Source: Chitinophaga jiangningensis (GTDB lineage: Bacteria; Bacteroidota; Bacteroidia; Chitinophagales; Chitinophagaceae). From it: 64,000 nucleotides of DNA. Made by a program: the position numbers and the translations under genes. Under the pieces are notes generated by a model. It saw only the letters and a list, made by a program, of their open reading frames with translations. It did no database searches and was not told where the DNA came from. Of the stretch, positions 50,553-60,528 are shown piece by piece (the first letter of the stretch is position 1; every line of letters starts with the position of its first letter). Location: the NCBI RefSeq assembly GCF_900142605.1, contig NZ_FRBL01000006.1, forward strand, positions 62,001-126,000, given 5' to 3'.

Positions 50553-53009
50553 ATGATGAGAAAAGCATTGTCTCTTTGGCTCCTAGCCTTTACTATTACC
50601 AGCCAGGCAATCAAAGCCCAGCAAACTATACGTATTACCAACCAATGGGATTTTCTGAAAAGTGATCTCGGTGGCCCCTGGGAAGCTGTACGCCCCGCCA
50701 CTGAAGGAAGCCCGGAAGCCGTACCGCTATGGCAAAAAGTTACCATCCCACACTGCTTTAACGACCGCGATGCAGTAGACCCGGACGTAAACTACTACCA
50801 GGGCGCCGGATGGTACCGCACCAATCTGGATATTAAAAATCCTTATCAAAATGGTCGTACCATCTTACATTTCCTCGGAGCCGGACAAAAAACAAACGTA
50901 TATGTATATACGCAAAAGGTAGGATCCCATACAGGTGGCTACGACGAATGGACCGTGGACATCACCGACGCAGTGGAAAATTTCCTGAAATCACCGGATG
51001 CCAAACGCTATAAAGGAAAAATACCTTTGGCCATCCGTTGCGATAATACCCGCGACCAGGAAATGATTCCTTCCTCTATGTCGGATTTCAACGTGTACGG
51101 CGGCGTATACCGCCCGCTGGAAATCGTATATACGCCGGCGTTATCCTTTAAGGAAGTGCACCTCCAGGCTACCACCGATGCTGCCGGCAACGAAGGCCAG
51201 CTCCTGGTTTCCGCCTCCTTCATCAATGCCCTTAACACCAAAGATGCCACCATCGAAATTAATCTCCTGGACCCACGTAGCCAGGTGGTTAAAACGGTGA
51301 AACAAGCCCTCACACCCGGAACCGCTGAGCAACAAATCACCAGCATCTCCATAAAAAAACCAGTACGCTGGTCACCTGATCAGCCACAACTTTATAAAGT
51401 ACAGGCTAAAATAATTTCGGGAGATGTTACCGCCGAATGGACCGGTAACACCGGCTTCCGCCACTTTAAATTCGAGGAACACGGTCCTTTCCTGCTCAAC
51501 GGAAAGCGCCTCCTGCTGCGTGGCACCCACCGCCACGAAGACCACGCCGGCGTTGCCGCCGCCATGGACGATGCCACCATCCGCGAAGAAATGATCCTCA
51601 TGAAAAAAATGGGGACCAACTTCATCCGCCTCGGCCACTACCAGCAACACCCGCTCGTATTACAGCTGTGCGATAGCCTCGGAATCCTCGTATGGGAAGA
51701 AATCCCCTGGTGCCGCGGAGGCCTCGGTGGCGATATATATAAAGACCAGGCACGCCGCATGCTCACCAATATGATCAGTCAGCACCGCAACCACCCCGCA
51801 GTGATCCTCTGGGGCCTCGGTAATGAAAACGACTGGCCGGGCGACTTCCCCGATTTCGATAAGGAAAAAATCCGCGCATTCATGTCGGAGCTCCACCAAC
51901 TGGCGCACCACCTCGATAGCACCCGCCTCACCACCATCCGCCGCTGCGATTTCTGTAAAGACATCGTAGACGTGTACTCCCCATCCATCTGGGCCGGATG
52001 GTACCGTGGCCGCTATACGGAATACAAACAGGAAAGCCTCAACGAAATCGCCAAAGTAAAACACTTCTTCCATGCTGAATGGGGCGCAGATAGCCACCAG
52101 GGCCGTTATGCAGAAAATCCTGAATTCTTCATACAAAAAATTGCCACCGGTAAAGGTACCGACGAACGTACCGGCGACTTCGCCCTCACCGGCGGAAATG
52201 CCCGCGCCTCCAAGGATGGCGACTGGTCTGAATCCTATGCCGTAAACCTGGTAGACTGGCACCTGAAAGAACAGGAAACAATGCCAACCCTCACCGGTAG
52301 CGCCTACTGGGTATTTAAAGACTTTTCCACACCGCTGCGCCCGGAAAACCCCGTGCCTTACGTAAACCAGAAAGGTATCGTAGCCAGGGACCTCACACCT
52401 AAAGAAATCTATTTCGTATTCCAGTCCTACTGGCTCACACAGCCAATGGCCCACATCTATGGCCACTCCTGGCCGGTACGCTGGGGCAATGAAGGCGAAG
52501 CAAAAGAAATACGCGTATACTCTAACTGTCCGGAAGCCGAACTATTCGTAAACGGTAAGAGCGCCGGCGTGAAAAAACGCGACAGCCAAAACTTTCCGGC
52601 CGCAGGCCTGCGATGGAACGTCGCGCTGCAAACAGGACAAAATAATATCCGTGTGGTAGCCCGCAACGGTAAAGCCACCGTTACTGACGAAACCACCTGG
52701 ACATACCAAACCGCTAAATGGGGCAAGCCGGTGAAACTTGTAGTAGAAAAAGAAAACCAGGGTAACACCACACTGATAAAAGTAAAAGCCCTGGATGCCA
52801 ACGGCGTGCTTTGCCTCGATGCTGCCAACCAAATCACCTGGTCAGTTGCCGGCAACGCTACCCTGATCGACGACCTGGGCACCGCTGGAGGCTCCCGCAA
52901 AGTGCAGCTAGCCAACGGTCAGGCATCCATCCGCGTAGTGAACAATACCGGTAAGAGCGTAGTAGCAGCGGCCGCCAGCGGCCTCACTACAGGTCTTACT
53001 GAACTATAA
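50553..53009 (+). CDS. Beta-galactosidase-like glycoside hydrolase, GH2
   Basis: An 818-residue exported enzyme (signal peptide to about residue 22). Domains: N-terminal jelly roll (about 30-195), Ig-like domain (about 200-305), TIM barrel (about 308-600) with acid/base Glu425 in GLGNENDW and nucleophile Glu509 in FHAEWGAD, and C-terminal beta domains (about 640-815, similar to DUF4982 plus an Ig-like module). It probably removes beta-linked galactose. It heads the second block and is 18 bp before the GH95 gene. Two LacI-type palindromes lie upstream. Confidence 0.92.
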   Translation: MMRKALSLWLLAFTITSQAIKAQQTIRITNQWDFLKSDLGGPWEAVRPATEGSPEAVPLWQKVTIPHCFNDRDAVDPDVNYYQGAGWYRTNLDIKNPYQNGRTILHFLGAGQKTNVYVYTQKVGSHTGGYDEWTVDITDAVENFLKSPDAKRYKGKIPLAIRCDNTRDQEMIPSSMSDFNVYGGVYRPLEIVYTPALSFKEVHLQATTDAAGNEGQLLVSASFINALNTKDATIEINLLDPRSQVVKTVKQALTPGTAEQQITSISIKKPVRWSPDQPQLYKVQAKIISGDVTAEWTGNTGFRHFKFEEHGPFLLNGKRLLLRGTHRHEDHAGVAAAMDDATIREEMILMKKMGTNFIRLGHYQQHPLVLQLCDSLGILVWEEIPWCRGGLGGDIYKDQARRMLTNMISQHRNHPAVILWGLGNENDWPGDFPDFDKEKIRAFMSELHQLAHHLDSTRLTTIRRCDFCKDIVDVYSPSIWAGWYRGRYTEYKQESLNEIAKVKHFFHAEWGADSHQGRYAENPEFFIQKIATGKGTDERTGDFALTGGNARASKDGDWSESYAVNLVDWHLKEQETMPTLTGSAYWVFKDFSTPLRPENPVPYVNQKGIVARDLTPKEIYFVFQSYWLTQPMAHIYGHSWPVRWGNEGEAKEIRVYSNCPEAELFVNGKSAGVKKRDSQNFPAAGLRWNVALQTGQNNIRVVARNGKATVTDETTWTYQTAKWGKPVKLVVEKENQGNTTLIKVKALDANGVLCLDAANQITWSVAGNATLIDDLGTAGGSRKVQLANGQASIRVVNNTGKSVVAAAASGLTTGLTEL

Positions 53010-53027
53010 TACCTAATCTACTCCGTT

Positions 53028-55565
53028 ATGAAATACTTTGTAACCATCGGCCTGTGTATCGCTGCAAGCGCTGCACAGGCTGCCACACCTGATTCGCTGC
53101 TGAAGCTCTGGTATAAACAACCAGCTACCCAATGGGTAGAAGCCCTGCCACTCGGCAACGGCCGCATAGGCGCCATGGTATTTGGTGGCACTAAAACCGA
53201 AGAACTGCAGCTCAATGAAGGCACCATCTGGTCAGGCACTCCCCGCGACGGGAACAATCCTAAAGCCAAAGAGCTGATGCCGCAGCTCCGCCAGCTGCTC
53301 AATGAAGAAAAATATATGGAGGCCGATAAGCTCTCCCGTGAAATGATGGGCAAATACAGCGCCCGCTATCTCACGCTGGGTAGCCTCTTCCTCGAAAGCG
53401 ATATTCCGGCGGATGTGCAGGATTACCACCGTGAGCTGGATTTGAATACAGGTATCAGCACTGTGAAATTTACGTATAACGGTATCGCCTACACGAGAAA
53501 AGCATTCATCAGCTATCCTTCACAACTGATGGTGGTTCGTTACACTGCCAGCAAACCTGGCGCCATCACTTTCAATACCCGCTTTGCCAACCCCATGCCG
53601 CATAAAAACAGCGTGGTGGACAGGGCAACGCACTACATCGCCATGGAAGGCACCTGTCCTTCCTACGTGGCAGCCCGCGCTTACGAAAAAGAACAGATCG
53701 TTTACGGCAAAGGAGAAGATGGGAGCGAGCCGGTACGCTATGCCGTGCATTTACAGGCACGTTCCAAAGATGGAGTGATTAAGGAAGATACCAGCGGTAT
53801 CCAGGTGAAAAACGCGACTGACGTAACGCTGCTGCTCTCCATCGGTACCAGCTATACCCGCGAAGGTAACCACGGCAACCCTTTCCTGCGCGCCAAAGAA
53901 GCACTCACAAAAGCAGCGGCTCAAAACTTTGATCAACTGTTAGCCATACACGAAAAAGATTATACCACGCTCTTCAAACGTGTGAAACTGGACCTGGGCG
54001 ACGATGGGAACGCACAACTGCCCACCGACAAGCGTTTGATGGACTACACCGCCGCCGGTGGTAACCGCGATCCACAGCTCACTGCACTGTTATATCAGTA
54101 CGGCCGCTACCTGATGATCTCCGGTTCCCGCAAAGGCGGTACCGCCATGAACCTGCAAGGCCTTTGGAACAAGGAAATGCAGCCACCATGGGGCTCTAAC
54201 TACACGATCAATATTAACACACAAATGAACTACTGGCCGTCTGAAACAGCTAACCTGTCCGAATGTACGGAGCCACTGTTCAACTTCATCTCTTTGCTGG
54301 CTAAGAACGGTCGAACCACTGCCCGTGTCAACTATGACGCCAACGGTTGGGTAGCGCATCACAATTCTGATTTGTGGGGCATGACTTACCCTGCGGGCGG
54401 TATCGACTTTAAAGATCCAAATGGAAACCCTAAATGGGCACACTGGCCAATGGGCGGCGCATGGCTTACCCGCCATTTGTGGGAACATTACCAGTATACA
54501 GGCGATAAAAAATTCCTGGCAGAAGTTTATCCGCTACTGCAGGGCTCCTGCGAATTTATGCTGTCGTTCCTCACCCGCGATGCAAACGGGTATTGGGTAA
54601 CCAGCCCTTCCACCACACCTGAAAATAATTTTTGGGTAGATGGTAAGCAAACAGGGTCTGTCAGCATCGCCACCACCATGGACCTTTCTATTATCCGCGA
54701 CCTGTTTAACAATACCATCAATGCTTCCAGGGCATTGGGTAAATATCCTGAGTTTGAACAACGGCTGCAAAAAGTACTCAGTGAAATGTATCCGTTCCAC
54801 GTAGGCCAGTACGGCCAGTTACAGGAATGGTATAAGGACTGGGATGATCCGAAAGATCATCACCGTCACGTATCACACGCCTACGGCCTTTTCCCGGGGA
54901 ACTTTATTTCTCCGCGCAGGGATACGGTACTATCGGAAGCGGTTAAACGAAGCTTGCTGTTGCGTGGAAATGATGGCACAGGATGGTCTAAATCATGGAA
55001 AATTAATTTCTGGGCACGCCTCGAAGACGGAGATCATGCATATACAATGTTGAACCAACAGTTGTTTTTGGCTACGTCACAGGCTGTAACAGTGAATGGC
55101 AACAGCAGTGGCTCCTATCCAAATCTCTTTGACGCACATCCGCCATTCCAGATCGACGGGAACTTTGGCGTGACTTCCGGCATCACCGAAATGCTGCTGC
55201 AAAGTCACGACGGTACACTGTATCTCCTGCCGGCCTTACCAGCTGCCTGGCCAACCGGTTCCGTAAAAGGGCTGAAAGCAAGAGGAGGATTTGAGGTGGA
55301 TATGGAGTGGAAAGATGGTCAGCTGACCAAAGCAGTAGTGAAATCGGCACTGGGCGGTAACTGCCGTATCCGCGTGAAACAGCCCGTTCAGATCCCTGGC
55401 GCTAAAACCGCTACCGGAACAAATACCAACAAATACTATGTACTGGCCATGAAAGGCAATACCGAAGTGAAAGACGCTTCCAAACTGCCGGACCTGAACC
55501 TGAAATCAGTATTTGAGTACGACCTGCCCACCACGGCCGGTAAATCTTATTCCATCAACCGCTAA
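53028..55565 (+). CDS. Alpha-L-fucosidase, GH95 (alpha-1,2-specific type)
   Basis: An 845-residue exported enzyme (signal peptide to about AQAATP). It has the GH95 layout: an N-terminal beta domain (PLGNGRIGAMVFGG), a helical linker, and an (alpha/alpha)6 barrel with WNKEMQPPWGSNYTINININ-type segment (TININTQMNYWP, the two Asn of the active site), then the GTGWSKSWKINFWARLEDG and DGNFGVTSGITEML stretches. GH95 enzymes invert and mostly cleave alpha-1,2-fucose attached to galactose. With GH2 before it (18 bp) and GH29 after it (12 bp), it would first take off fucose, then expose galactose. Xyloglucan or a fucosylated host glycan are possible targets. Confidence 0.95.
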   Translation: MKYFVTIGLCIAASAAQAATPDSLLKLWYKQPATQWVEALPLGNGRIGAMVFGGTKTEELQLNEGTIWSGTPRDGNNPKAKELMPQLRQLLNEEKYMEADKLSREMMGKYSARYLTLGSLFLESDIPADVQDYHRELDLNTGISTVKFTYNGIAYTRKAFISYPSQLMVVRYTASKPGAITFNTRFANPMPHKNSVVDRATHYIAMEGTCPSYVAARAYEKEQIVYGKGEDGSEPVRYAVHLQARSKDGVIKEDTSGIQVKNATDVTLLLSIGTSYTREGNHGNPFLRAKEALTKAAAQNFDQLLAIHEKDYTTLFKRVKLDLGDDGNAQLPTDKRLMDYTAAGGNRDPQLTALLYQYGRYLMISGSRKGGTAMNLQGLWNKEMQPPWGSNYTININTQMNYWPSETANLSECTEPLFNFISLLAKNGRTTARVNYDANGWVAHHNSDLWGMTYPAGGIDFKDPNGNPKWAHWPMGGAWLTRHLWEHYQYTGDKKFLAEVYPLLQGSCEFMLSFLTRDANGYWVTSPSTTPENNFWVDGKQTGSVSIATTMDLSIIRDLFNNTINASRALGKYPEFEQRLQKVLSEMYPFHVGQYGQLQEWYKDWDDPKDHHRHVSHAYGLFPGNFISPRRDTVLSEAVKRSLLLRGNDGTGWSKSWKINFWARLEDGDHAYTMLNQQLFLATSQAVTVNGNSSGSYPNLFDAHPPFQIDGNFGVTSGITEMLLQSHDGTLYLLPALPAAWPTGSVKGLKARGGFEVDMEWKDGQLTKAVVKSALGGNCRIRVKQPVQIPGAKTATGTNTNKYYVLAMKGNTEVKDASKLPDLNLKSVFEYDLPTTAGKSYSINR

Positions 55566-55577
55566 GCAATATCTACT

Positions 55578-57452
55578 ATGCACGTTCTGAAAAACTTAGC
55601 ACTTAGTATAGGCCTCAGCGTTATTGCCATCCCGGCTATTTCCCAGTTTAAGGGAGATGATGACGGCGTATTGAGCCAAAAGGCTGCGGAGCGCGATAAG
55701 GCTGCTATCAACGCCGCTGTGAATGGTTGGTGGACGGCCAGCATGAAAAATCATGACCAGCGCATTGCCTGGTGGAGAGAAGCCCGCTTCGGCTGCTTTA
55801 TCCACTGGGGCGTATACTCCGTACCAGGCGGCCTCTGGAAAGGAAAGAAAGTCGGTGGCTATGCCGAACACCTCATGCGCAAAGAAAAAATTTCAAGAGG
55901 AGAGTACGACTCTCTGCTCATACGCACATTCAATCCGGTAGATTTTGATGCGGAAGCATGGGTAAAGCAGATAAAAGCCGCAGGGATGCGTTACGTGATC
56001 ATCACCGCCAAGCATCACGACGGTGTAGCCATGTATCCAACCAACATTGGAGATTACAGCATAAAAAACTCAGCGTTTAAAAGGGACCCCATGGCCGAGC
56101 TGGTAGCAGCCTGCCACAAAAACGGGCTTAAATTCGGATTCTATTATTCCCATGCCTTTGACTGGGAACATCCGGATGCCCCCGGCAACGACTGGGATTA
56201 CGATAACCCGGGAGGAGATAAAGATCTTCACGGTGGCCGTAACTGGTACGACGTGCATCCGGAACTGCTGCCTAAAGCAGTGAAGTATGTCAACGAAAAA
56301 TCCATCCCACAGATCAAAGAGCTGATTGCGAAATACCATCCGGATATCCTCTGGTTTGATACACCGCATAAGTTACCCCTTAGCGAAAACATCCGCATCC
56401 TCCAGGCCATCCGTTCGGTGGATAATAACGTGGTGGTAAACGGCCGACTGGCGCGCAGCAGCGATTATTCATTCGGTGACTATATCAATACGAGCGACCG
56501 CCCGGCGGAGTTTTACCCGGTACACGACGACTGGGAAGCAATACCAACCACTAATGAATCGTACGGCTATTCCCGTTACGATGAAAGTCATAAACCGGTT
56601 TCCTTCTTTATACGGCTGCTTGCGAAAGCCGCGGACCGTGGAGGTAACCTGCTGATGAATATAGGGCCGGAAGGCAATGGTGTAATAGATCCCAGAGATA
56701 CAATCATATTACACGGCATTGGCGAATGGATGCAACGATATGGAAACAGCATATACGGCACAAAAGCATCACCATTGCCTATTCAGCCCTGGGGCGAGGT
56801 TACAACAAAAGATAACCGGTTGTTCCTGCACGTATTTTCGTGGCCTGCCAATAAAACACTGACAGTTGGCGGTTTACAGGGTAAGGTGAAAAAAGCCTGG
56901 CTGATGAATACCAAAACAGCCCTGAAAACCACAGTTGTCAATAATGGTACGGATGTAAATATTTCCCTGCCGGCAACGGCACCGGACAGCATTAACAGTG
57001 TGGTGGTAGTGGAAATGGAACAGATCAAACCTACGGAAGCCACGGTATCCCGGCTGCTGGATGGTACCGGTGTTACTAACCGTTTACTGGCCTACGATGC
57101 GCAGTATCGAAAAGGTTTAACCAAAGGCGATGGAAAAATTGCCGGTTATTACGTGGCGGACATCGCCAACCCCGCTGATCAGCTGACCTGGAAAGTGCGT
57201 GTTGCAAAAGCAGGTACTTATAACGTGTCCGTCAAGTATTTCAGCAGCAAACCGGATGCTAAGTTTGATGTAAAAGCTGGTGCTCACTCCCTGCAAGGCC
57301 GCACCAATCAGAAGAAAGGCATTGTAACAGAAAAGCTCGGTGTGTTGGAACTCGCTGCCGGAGAAAATGTAATCGTGTTGGCACCAGCTTCCGCTAACAA
57401 TGAGGAAATTATGAAGGTATTTGAGCTGCAGCTCGATGCCGCAAATAAATAG
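55578..57452 (+). CDS. Alpha-L-fucosidase, GH29 (third of three)
   Basis: A 624-residue exported enzyme (signal peptide to about residue 23). GH29 barrel with FGCFIHWGVYSVPGG, TAKHHDGVAMYPT and the nucleophile Asp261 in DILWFDTP. The C-terminal about 130 residues form an added beta domain likely to bind sugars. A conserved Lys/Glu-rich linker precedes. It is more distant from the first two GH29 enzymes in the loops (HGGRNWYDVHPELL insertion). It sits 12 bp after GH95 and 33 bp before the alginate-lyase-family gene. Confidence 0.94.
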   Translation: MHVLKNLALSIGLSVIAIPAISQFKGDDDGVLSQKAAERDKAAINAAVNGWWTASMKNHDQRIAWWREARFGCFIHWGVYSVPGGLWKGKKVGGYAEHLMRKEKISRGEYDSLLIRTFNPVDFDAEAWVKQIKAAGMRYVIITAKHHDGVAMYPTNIGDYSIKNSAFKRDPMAELVAACHKNGLKFGFYYSHAFDWEHPDAPGNDWDYDNPGGDKDLHGGRNWYDVHPELLPKAVKYVNEKSIPQIKELIAKYHPDILWFDTPHKLPLSENIRILQAIRSVDNNVVVNGRLARSSDYSFGDYINTSDRPAEFYPVHDDWEAIPTTNESYGYSRYDESHKPVSFFIRLLAKAADRGGNLLMNIGPEGNGVIDPRDTIILHGIGEWMQRYGNSIYGTKASPLPIQPWGEVTTKDNRLFLHVFSWPANKTLTVGGLQGKVKKAWLMNTKTALKTTVVNNGTDVNISLPATAPDSINSVVVVEMEQIKPTEATVSRLLDGTGVTNRLLAYDAQYRKGLTKGDGKIAGYYVADIANPADQLTWKVRVAKAGTYNVSVKYFSSKPDAKFDVKAGAHSLQGRTNQKKGIVTEKLGVLELAAGENVIVLAPASANNEEIMKVFELQLDAANK

Positions 57453-57485
57453 CGCTGGCTGCAACCTGCGCCAAATAACTACAAC

Positions 57486-58652
57486 ATGACAAAACGCTTA
57501 TTACTTTTTTCTTTCCTGATTATAATGATGACCCTGACCGCCGGCGCTCAAAAGCGCTGGCGGGATCAGGTGATAAAAGACATGCAGCCTGCTATCCTCG
57601 AAAGAGCCGCCTGGGCCAAACAGCAGCAGCCGGAAACGATTACAGCGTATAGCTGTGCCCGTAGTGCCGGCGGTGTGCATGACTTTTACTCCGAGGGCGA
57701 CTACTGGTGGCCAAATCCTGTAAGTCTGGACAGTCCTTATATTCAACGTGACGGGCAAAGTAATCCGGAAAATTTTGTGGCGCACCGCCAGGCCATGATC
57801 CGGTTTAGCCGTGTCATGGGTGCTCTGGCAGCGGGTTATATGGCAAGTCAGGATAAAACCTATCTGGAGCAGGCGCTCGTGCATGCCAAAGCCTGGTTTG
57901 TGAACGCTGATACGCGTATGAATCCTAATCTTCGCTTTGCACAGGCGATTAAAGGCCGGGCTACCGGTCGCGGCATTGGTATCATCGATACCATTCAGCT
58001 ACTGGAAGTAGTGCAGGCACTGCGCATCATGGAGAAGGCCGGAATGGTGCCAGCAGCAGACCTCGCCGCCATTAAATCCTGGTTCAGTGAATACCTGACA
58101 TGGCTCACCACCCACCCGTACGGGAAAGATGAAATGAATGCAGCCAACAACCACGGTACCTGCTGGGCAATGCAGGTAGCAGAATTCGCGGTGTTTACCG
58201 GTAATGATACGCTCACCCGTTTCTGCATCGACCGTTATAAAAATGTATTGCTGCCTGCACAGATGGCGAACGACGGCAGCTTTCCGCTAGAGTTGAAACG
58301 TACTAAACCATACGGCTACTCGCTCTTTAACCTGGATGCGATGACCACCCTTTGTCAGATTTTGAGTACACCAAAAGATAACCTCTGGAAGTTTACCGCT
58401 GATAAAGTGAAAACCATCAGCAAGGGTATATCCTGGATGTACCCTTATGTAAAAGATAAGAGCACCTGGCCTTTTGCGCATGATGTAATGTATTGGGATA
58501 ACTGGCCGGTGGCACAACCATTCCTGATTTTTGGCGCTGCGGCCTATAACAATAACGACTATTACAAAACCTGGCTGCGACTGGATCACGACCCACAGGT
58601 AGAGGAGGTGTTAAGGAATATGCCGGTTAGGAATCCTTTGATATGGCTTTAA
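57486..58652 (+). CDS. Alginate-lyase-family protein (PF05426)
   Basis: A 388-residue exported protein (signal peptide to about AGAQ). The (alpha/alpha) barrel contains YWWPNP near the start and the family's NNHGTCW (221-227), where the His is a catalytic candidate. Also KRTKPYGYSLFNLDAM is normal for the family. Members cleave polyuronates (alginate, glucuronan) or unknown uronate-containing glycans. In this block the target may be a fucosylated uronic-acid polymer. Last gene of the block, followed by two hairpins. Confidence 0.85.
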   Translation: MTKRLLLFSFLIIMMTLTAGAQKRWRDQVIKDMQPAILERAAWAKQQQPETITAYSCARSAGGVHDFYSEGDYWWPNPVSLDSPYIQRDGQSNPENFVAHRQAMIRFSRVMGALAAGYMASQDKTYLEQALVHAKAWFVNADTRMNPNLRFAQAIKGRATGRGIGIIDTIQLLEVVQALRIMEKAGMVPAADLAAIKSWFSEYLTWLTTHPYGKDEMNAANNHGTCWAMQVAEFAVFTGNDTLTRFCIDRYKNVLLPAQMANDGSFPLELKRTKPYGYSLFNLDAMTTLCQILSTPKDNLWKFTADKVKTISKGISWMYPYVKDKSTWPFAHDVMYWDNWPVAQPFLIFGAAAYNNNDYYKTWLRLDHDPQVEEVLRNMPVRNPLIWL

Positions 58653-58715
58653 AAAAGTCAAAAAACAGGACTTTTTTTCAAGAAAATCGAAAAAATGGGC
58701 CGCTGGCAGGCCCAT
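58651..58715 (+). terminator. Two consecutive terminator hairpins
   Basis: AAAAAAGTC / GACTTTTTT (58651-58677), starting at the stop codon, then ATGGGCC / GGCCCAT (58695-58715). The first is followed by a T run. Confidence 0.7.
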
Positions 58716-58801
58716 CATTTCCAAAACGTTAAATCTATAGATATTGTTATTTTTAACAATATAAATTCGTAATTTCAACGTCTATGCAAAAACTTTAGAT
58801 T

Positions 58802-59035
58802 ATGAGTTGGATGGACGACCTCTACGTCATTTATCAGAAGCTGGATGCCAACAGCTGTCAGGAGGTAAAAAAAGAAATTATCAAAGCCCAGTTAAACGGC
58901 TGTAGCGATGGCACGATTTACTATCTTGTATTACAACAATTAGTAAAACTAAAGGGCGACAAAGCGCCGGTATATGAACTGATTAAAGGTGAGGTGGAAA
59001 GTATTATTCACGCACAGAGCGCCTACGCATACTAA
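58802..59035 (+). CDS. Small hypothetical protein
   Basis: A 77-residue, probably helical protein beginning MSWMDDLYVIYQKLD. No signal peptide and no family recognised. Its stop overlaps the stop region of the convergent sigma/TPR gene by a few bases. Codon use looks like neighbours, so I think it is real. Function unknown. Confidence 0.55.
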   Translation: MSWMDDLYVIYQKLDANSCQEVKKEIIKAQLNGCSDGTIYYLVLQQLVKLKGDKAPVYELIKGEVESIIHAQSAYAY

Positions 59036-60333
59036 GCTTTTAATTCTTCAATCAGCTTCTGCACCTTCAGGTAATTAGGAGCACCTTCCGGAATTTTTAG
59101 GAGCCATTCAAGGCATTCCTGTTTATGGCCTTCTCTGAGGTAGCTCAGGGCAAGGTAGAATGCTGCTTCGTAGCGGATTTTATTATTACCGTTATATACG
59201 GTAAGCAGATCCTGACGTGCGGCAGCGAGCTGATTCAGGTCTACCAGGCACACGCCGCGGTAATAGCGGGCGTATATGTTATCCGGATTGGCTGCCAGTT
59301 CCTTGTTCAGTAACCGGAGGGCATCACTGAAGTGGCCCCGGTTAAATTCCTTTTTTACTTCATCAGACAGGCCCAGGGTATCATTTTCCATCGCATGCAT
59401 TTCGGTGGAGGAAAACTGACTGTAAATATTCTTGCGCCAAGGGCTGATGTACAGCAGGGTGGCCAGGGTAATGGCAATGATGGCTATGCCTATCACGTAA
59501 TTACGTATAGGCGTGATGGAGTTATCTTTTGCTGCAAACCAGGTGTTGCGGTGAGCGTACAGCTGGTGTTGCAGTTCATCTCTTTCTGTATCCGTACATA
59601 TGCGTTGGGCAAGGAGCTGGCGGATCATGTCGAACCGTTTTACCTGGTTAGCCAGGGGAGGCGTTGCTTTCAGCTTTTCAGCGTATGCGCTGCGGGCAGC
59701 CTCTGACATGATGCCGCATAGGAACGCGTCTGCGGATTGGATTTCAGATTCCAGCATACTATCCACCGGCTTCAATTCCCCGTCGATGCGCAGAAAAAGG
59801 TTTTTGAAGCAGGAGGCCCGGCGGGCAGGCAAATCTTTTACAGGTATTTTAGTTTCGGCAGCAATATCTTCCTGGAGGCAATCCGTAAGTGCCCAGCGGA
59901 TCAGCTCCTTGCAGTCGTCACCTAATTGCAGGTATTGGTGGTAGGCCACTCTTCTTTTTTCACCTTCTTTCAGCACATCTTCCAGGTCCTGCATATCTTC
60001 CCGGCTGAGGGCAGCCGTTTCGTCCGGCTCCAGCCCCGGAATGCGTGCACCCCTGCGCTCTACTTCCTTTTCCCAAACCCGCTTGCACAACAGGATAAGA
60101 AAGGCTTCAAACGAAGCAACCTTCAACGGATGGCGGCGTACAAAAAAATAAATATCCAGCAGCACCTCCTCGAAGATATGTGCTGCATCGCGTACTGTTC
60201 CTCCTTTTTGCTGGATAAAACGTTGCGCTTTTATCGCAAAGCGTTGATAGATAGAATCAATAACATCTGCCTCGTGATGAAGTAATCCGTTAATATAATC
60301 CTGTTCGTTGCTTGTTAATGATTCAGGTGTCAT
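59032..60333 (-). CDS. Sigma-70-like / anti-sigma-like / membrane / TPR fusion protein
   Basis: A 433-residue protein with a rare domain order. Residues about 15-95 resemble sigma region 2 (VIDSIYQRFAIKAQRFI .. DAAHIFEEVLLDIYFF) and 128-185 region 4 (LGDDCKELIRWALTDCLQEDIAAETKIPVKDLPARRASCFKNLF). Residues 193-245 resemble a zinc-free anti-sigma domain (ADAFLCGIMSEAARSAYAEKLKATPPL). One membrane segment follows (278-297), then TPR-like repeats (323-433) outside. It is transcribed divergently from the fecR gene. It could be a membrane-tethered sigma factor or a sigma-derived scaffold that no longer binds polymerase. The region 2 core is weakly conserved, so activity is unsure. Confidence 0.75.
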   Translation of the reverse strand: MTPESLTSNEQDYINGLLHHEADVIDSIYQRFAIKAQRFIQQKGGTVRDAAHIFEEVLLDIYFFVRRHPLKVASFEAFLILLCKRVWEKEVERRGARIPGLEPDETAALSREDMQDLEDVLKEGEKRRVAYHQYLQLGDDCKELIRWALTDCLQEDIAAETKIPVKDLPARRASCFKNLFLRIDGELKPVDSMLESEIQSADAFLCGIMSEAARSAYAEKLKATPPLANQVKRFDMIRQLLAQRICTDTERDELQHQLYAHRNTWFAAKDNSITPIRNYVIGIAIIAITLATLLYISPWRKNIYSQFSSTEMHAMENDTLGLSDEVKKEFNRGHFSDALRLLNKELAANPDNIYARYYRGVCLVDLNQLAAARQDLLTVYNGNNKIRYEAAFYLALSYLREGHKQECLEWLLKIPEGAPNYLKVQKLIEELKA

Positions 60334-60528
60334 ACGTTGGGGATTTTACCTGTTCTCTGATTACTAATTTATTAAACCTTACAGAGCTGACCTAATTATT
60401 TTATTCTGCCCCTCACATGTAGATTTTTCCTATATTAGCTGCCGCATTGCAATCTATGTATGCAATGCGTAATAGGACAGAGACTTCAGAGAATACACCT
60501 CAGGTCTTGTACAGGAGGGAACCTAATT

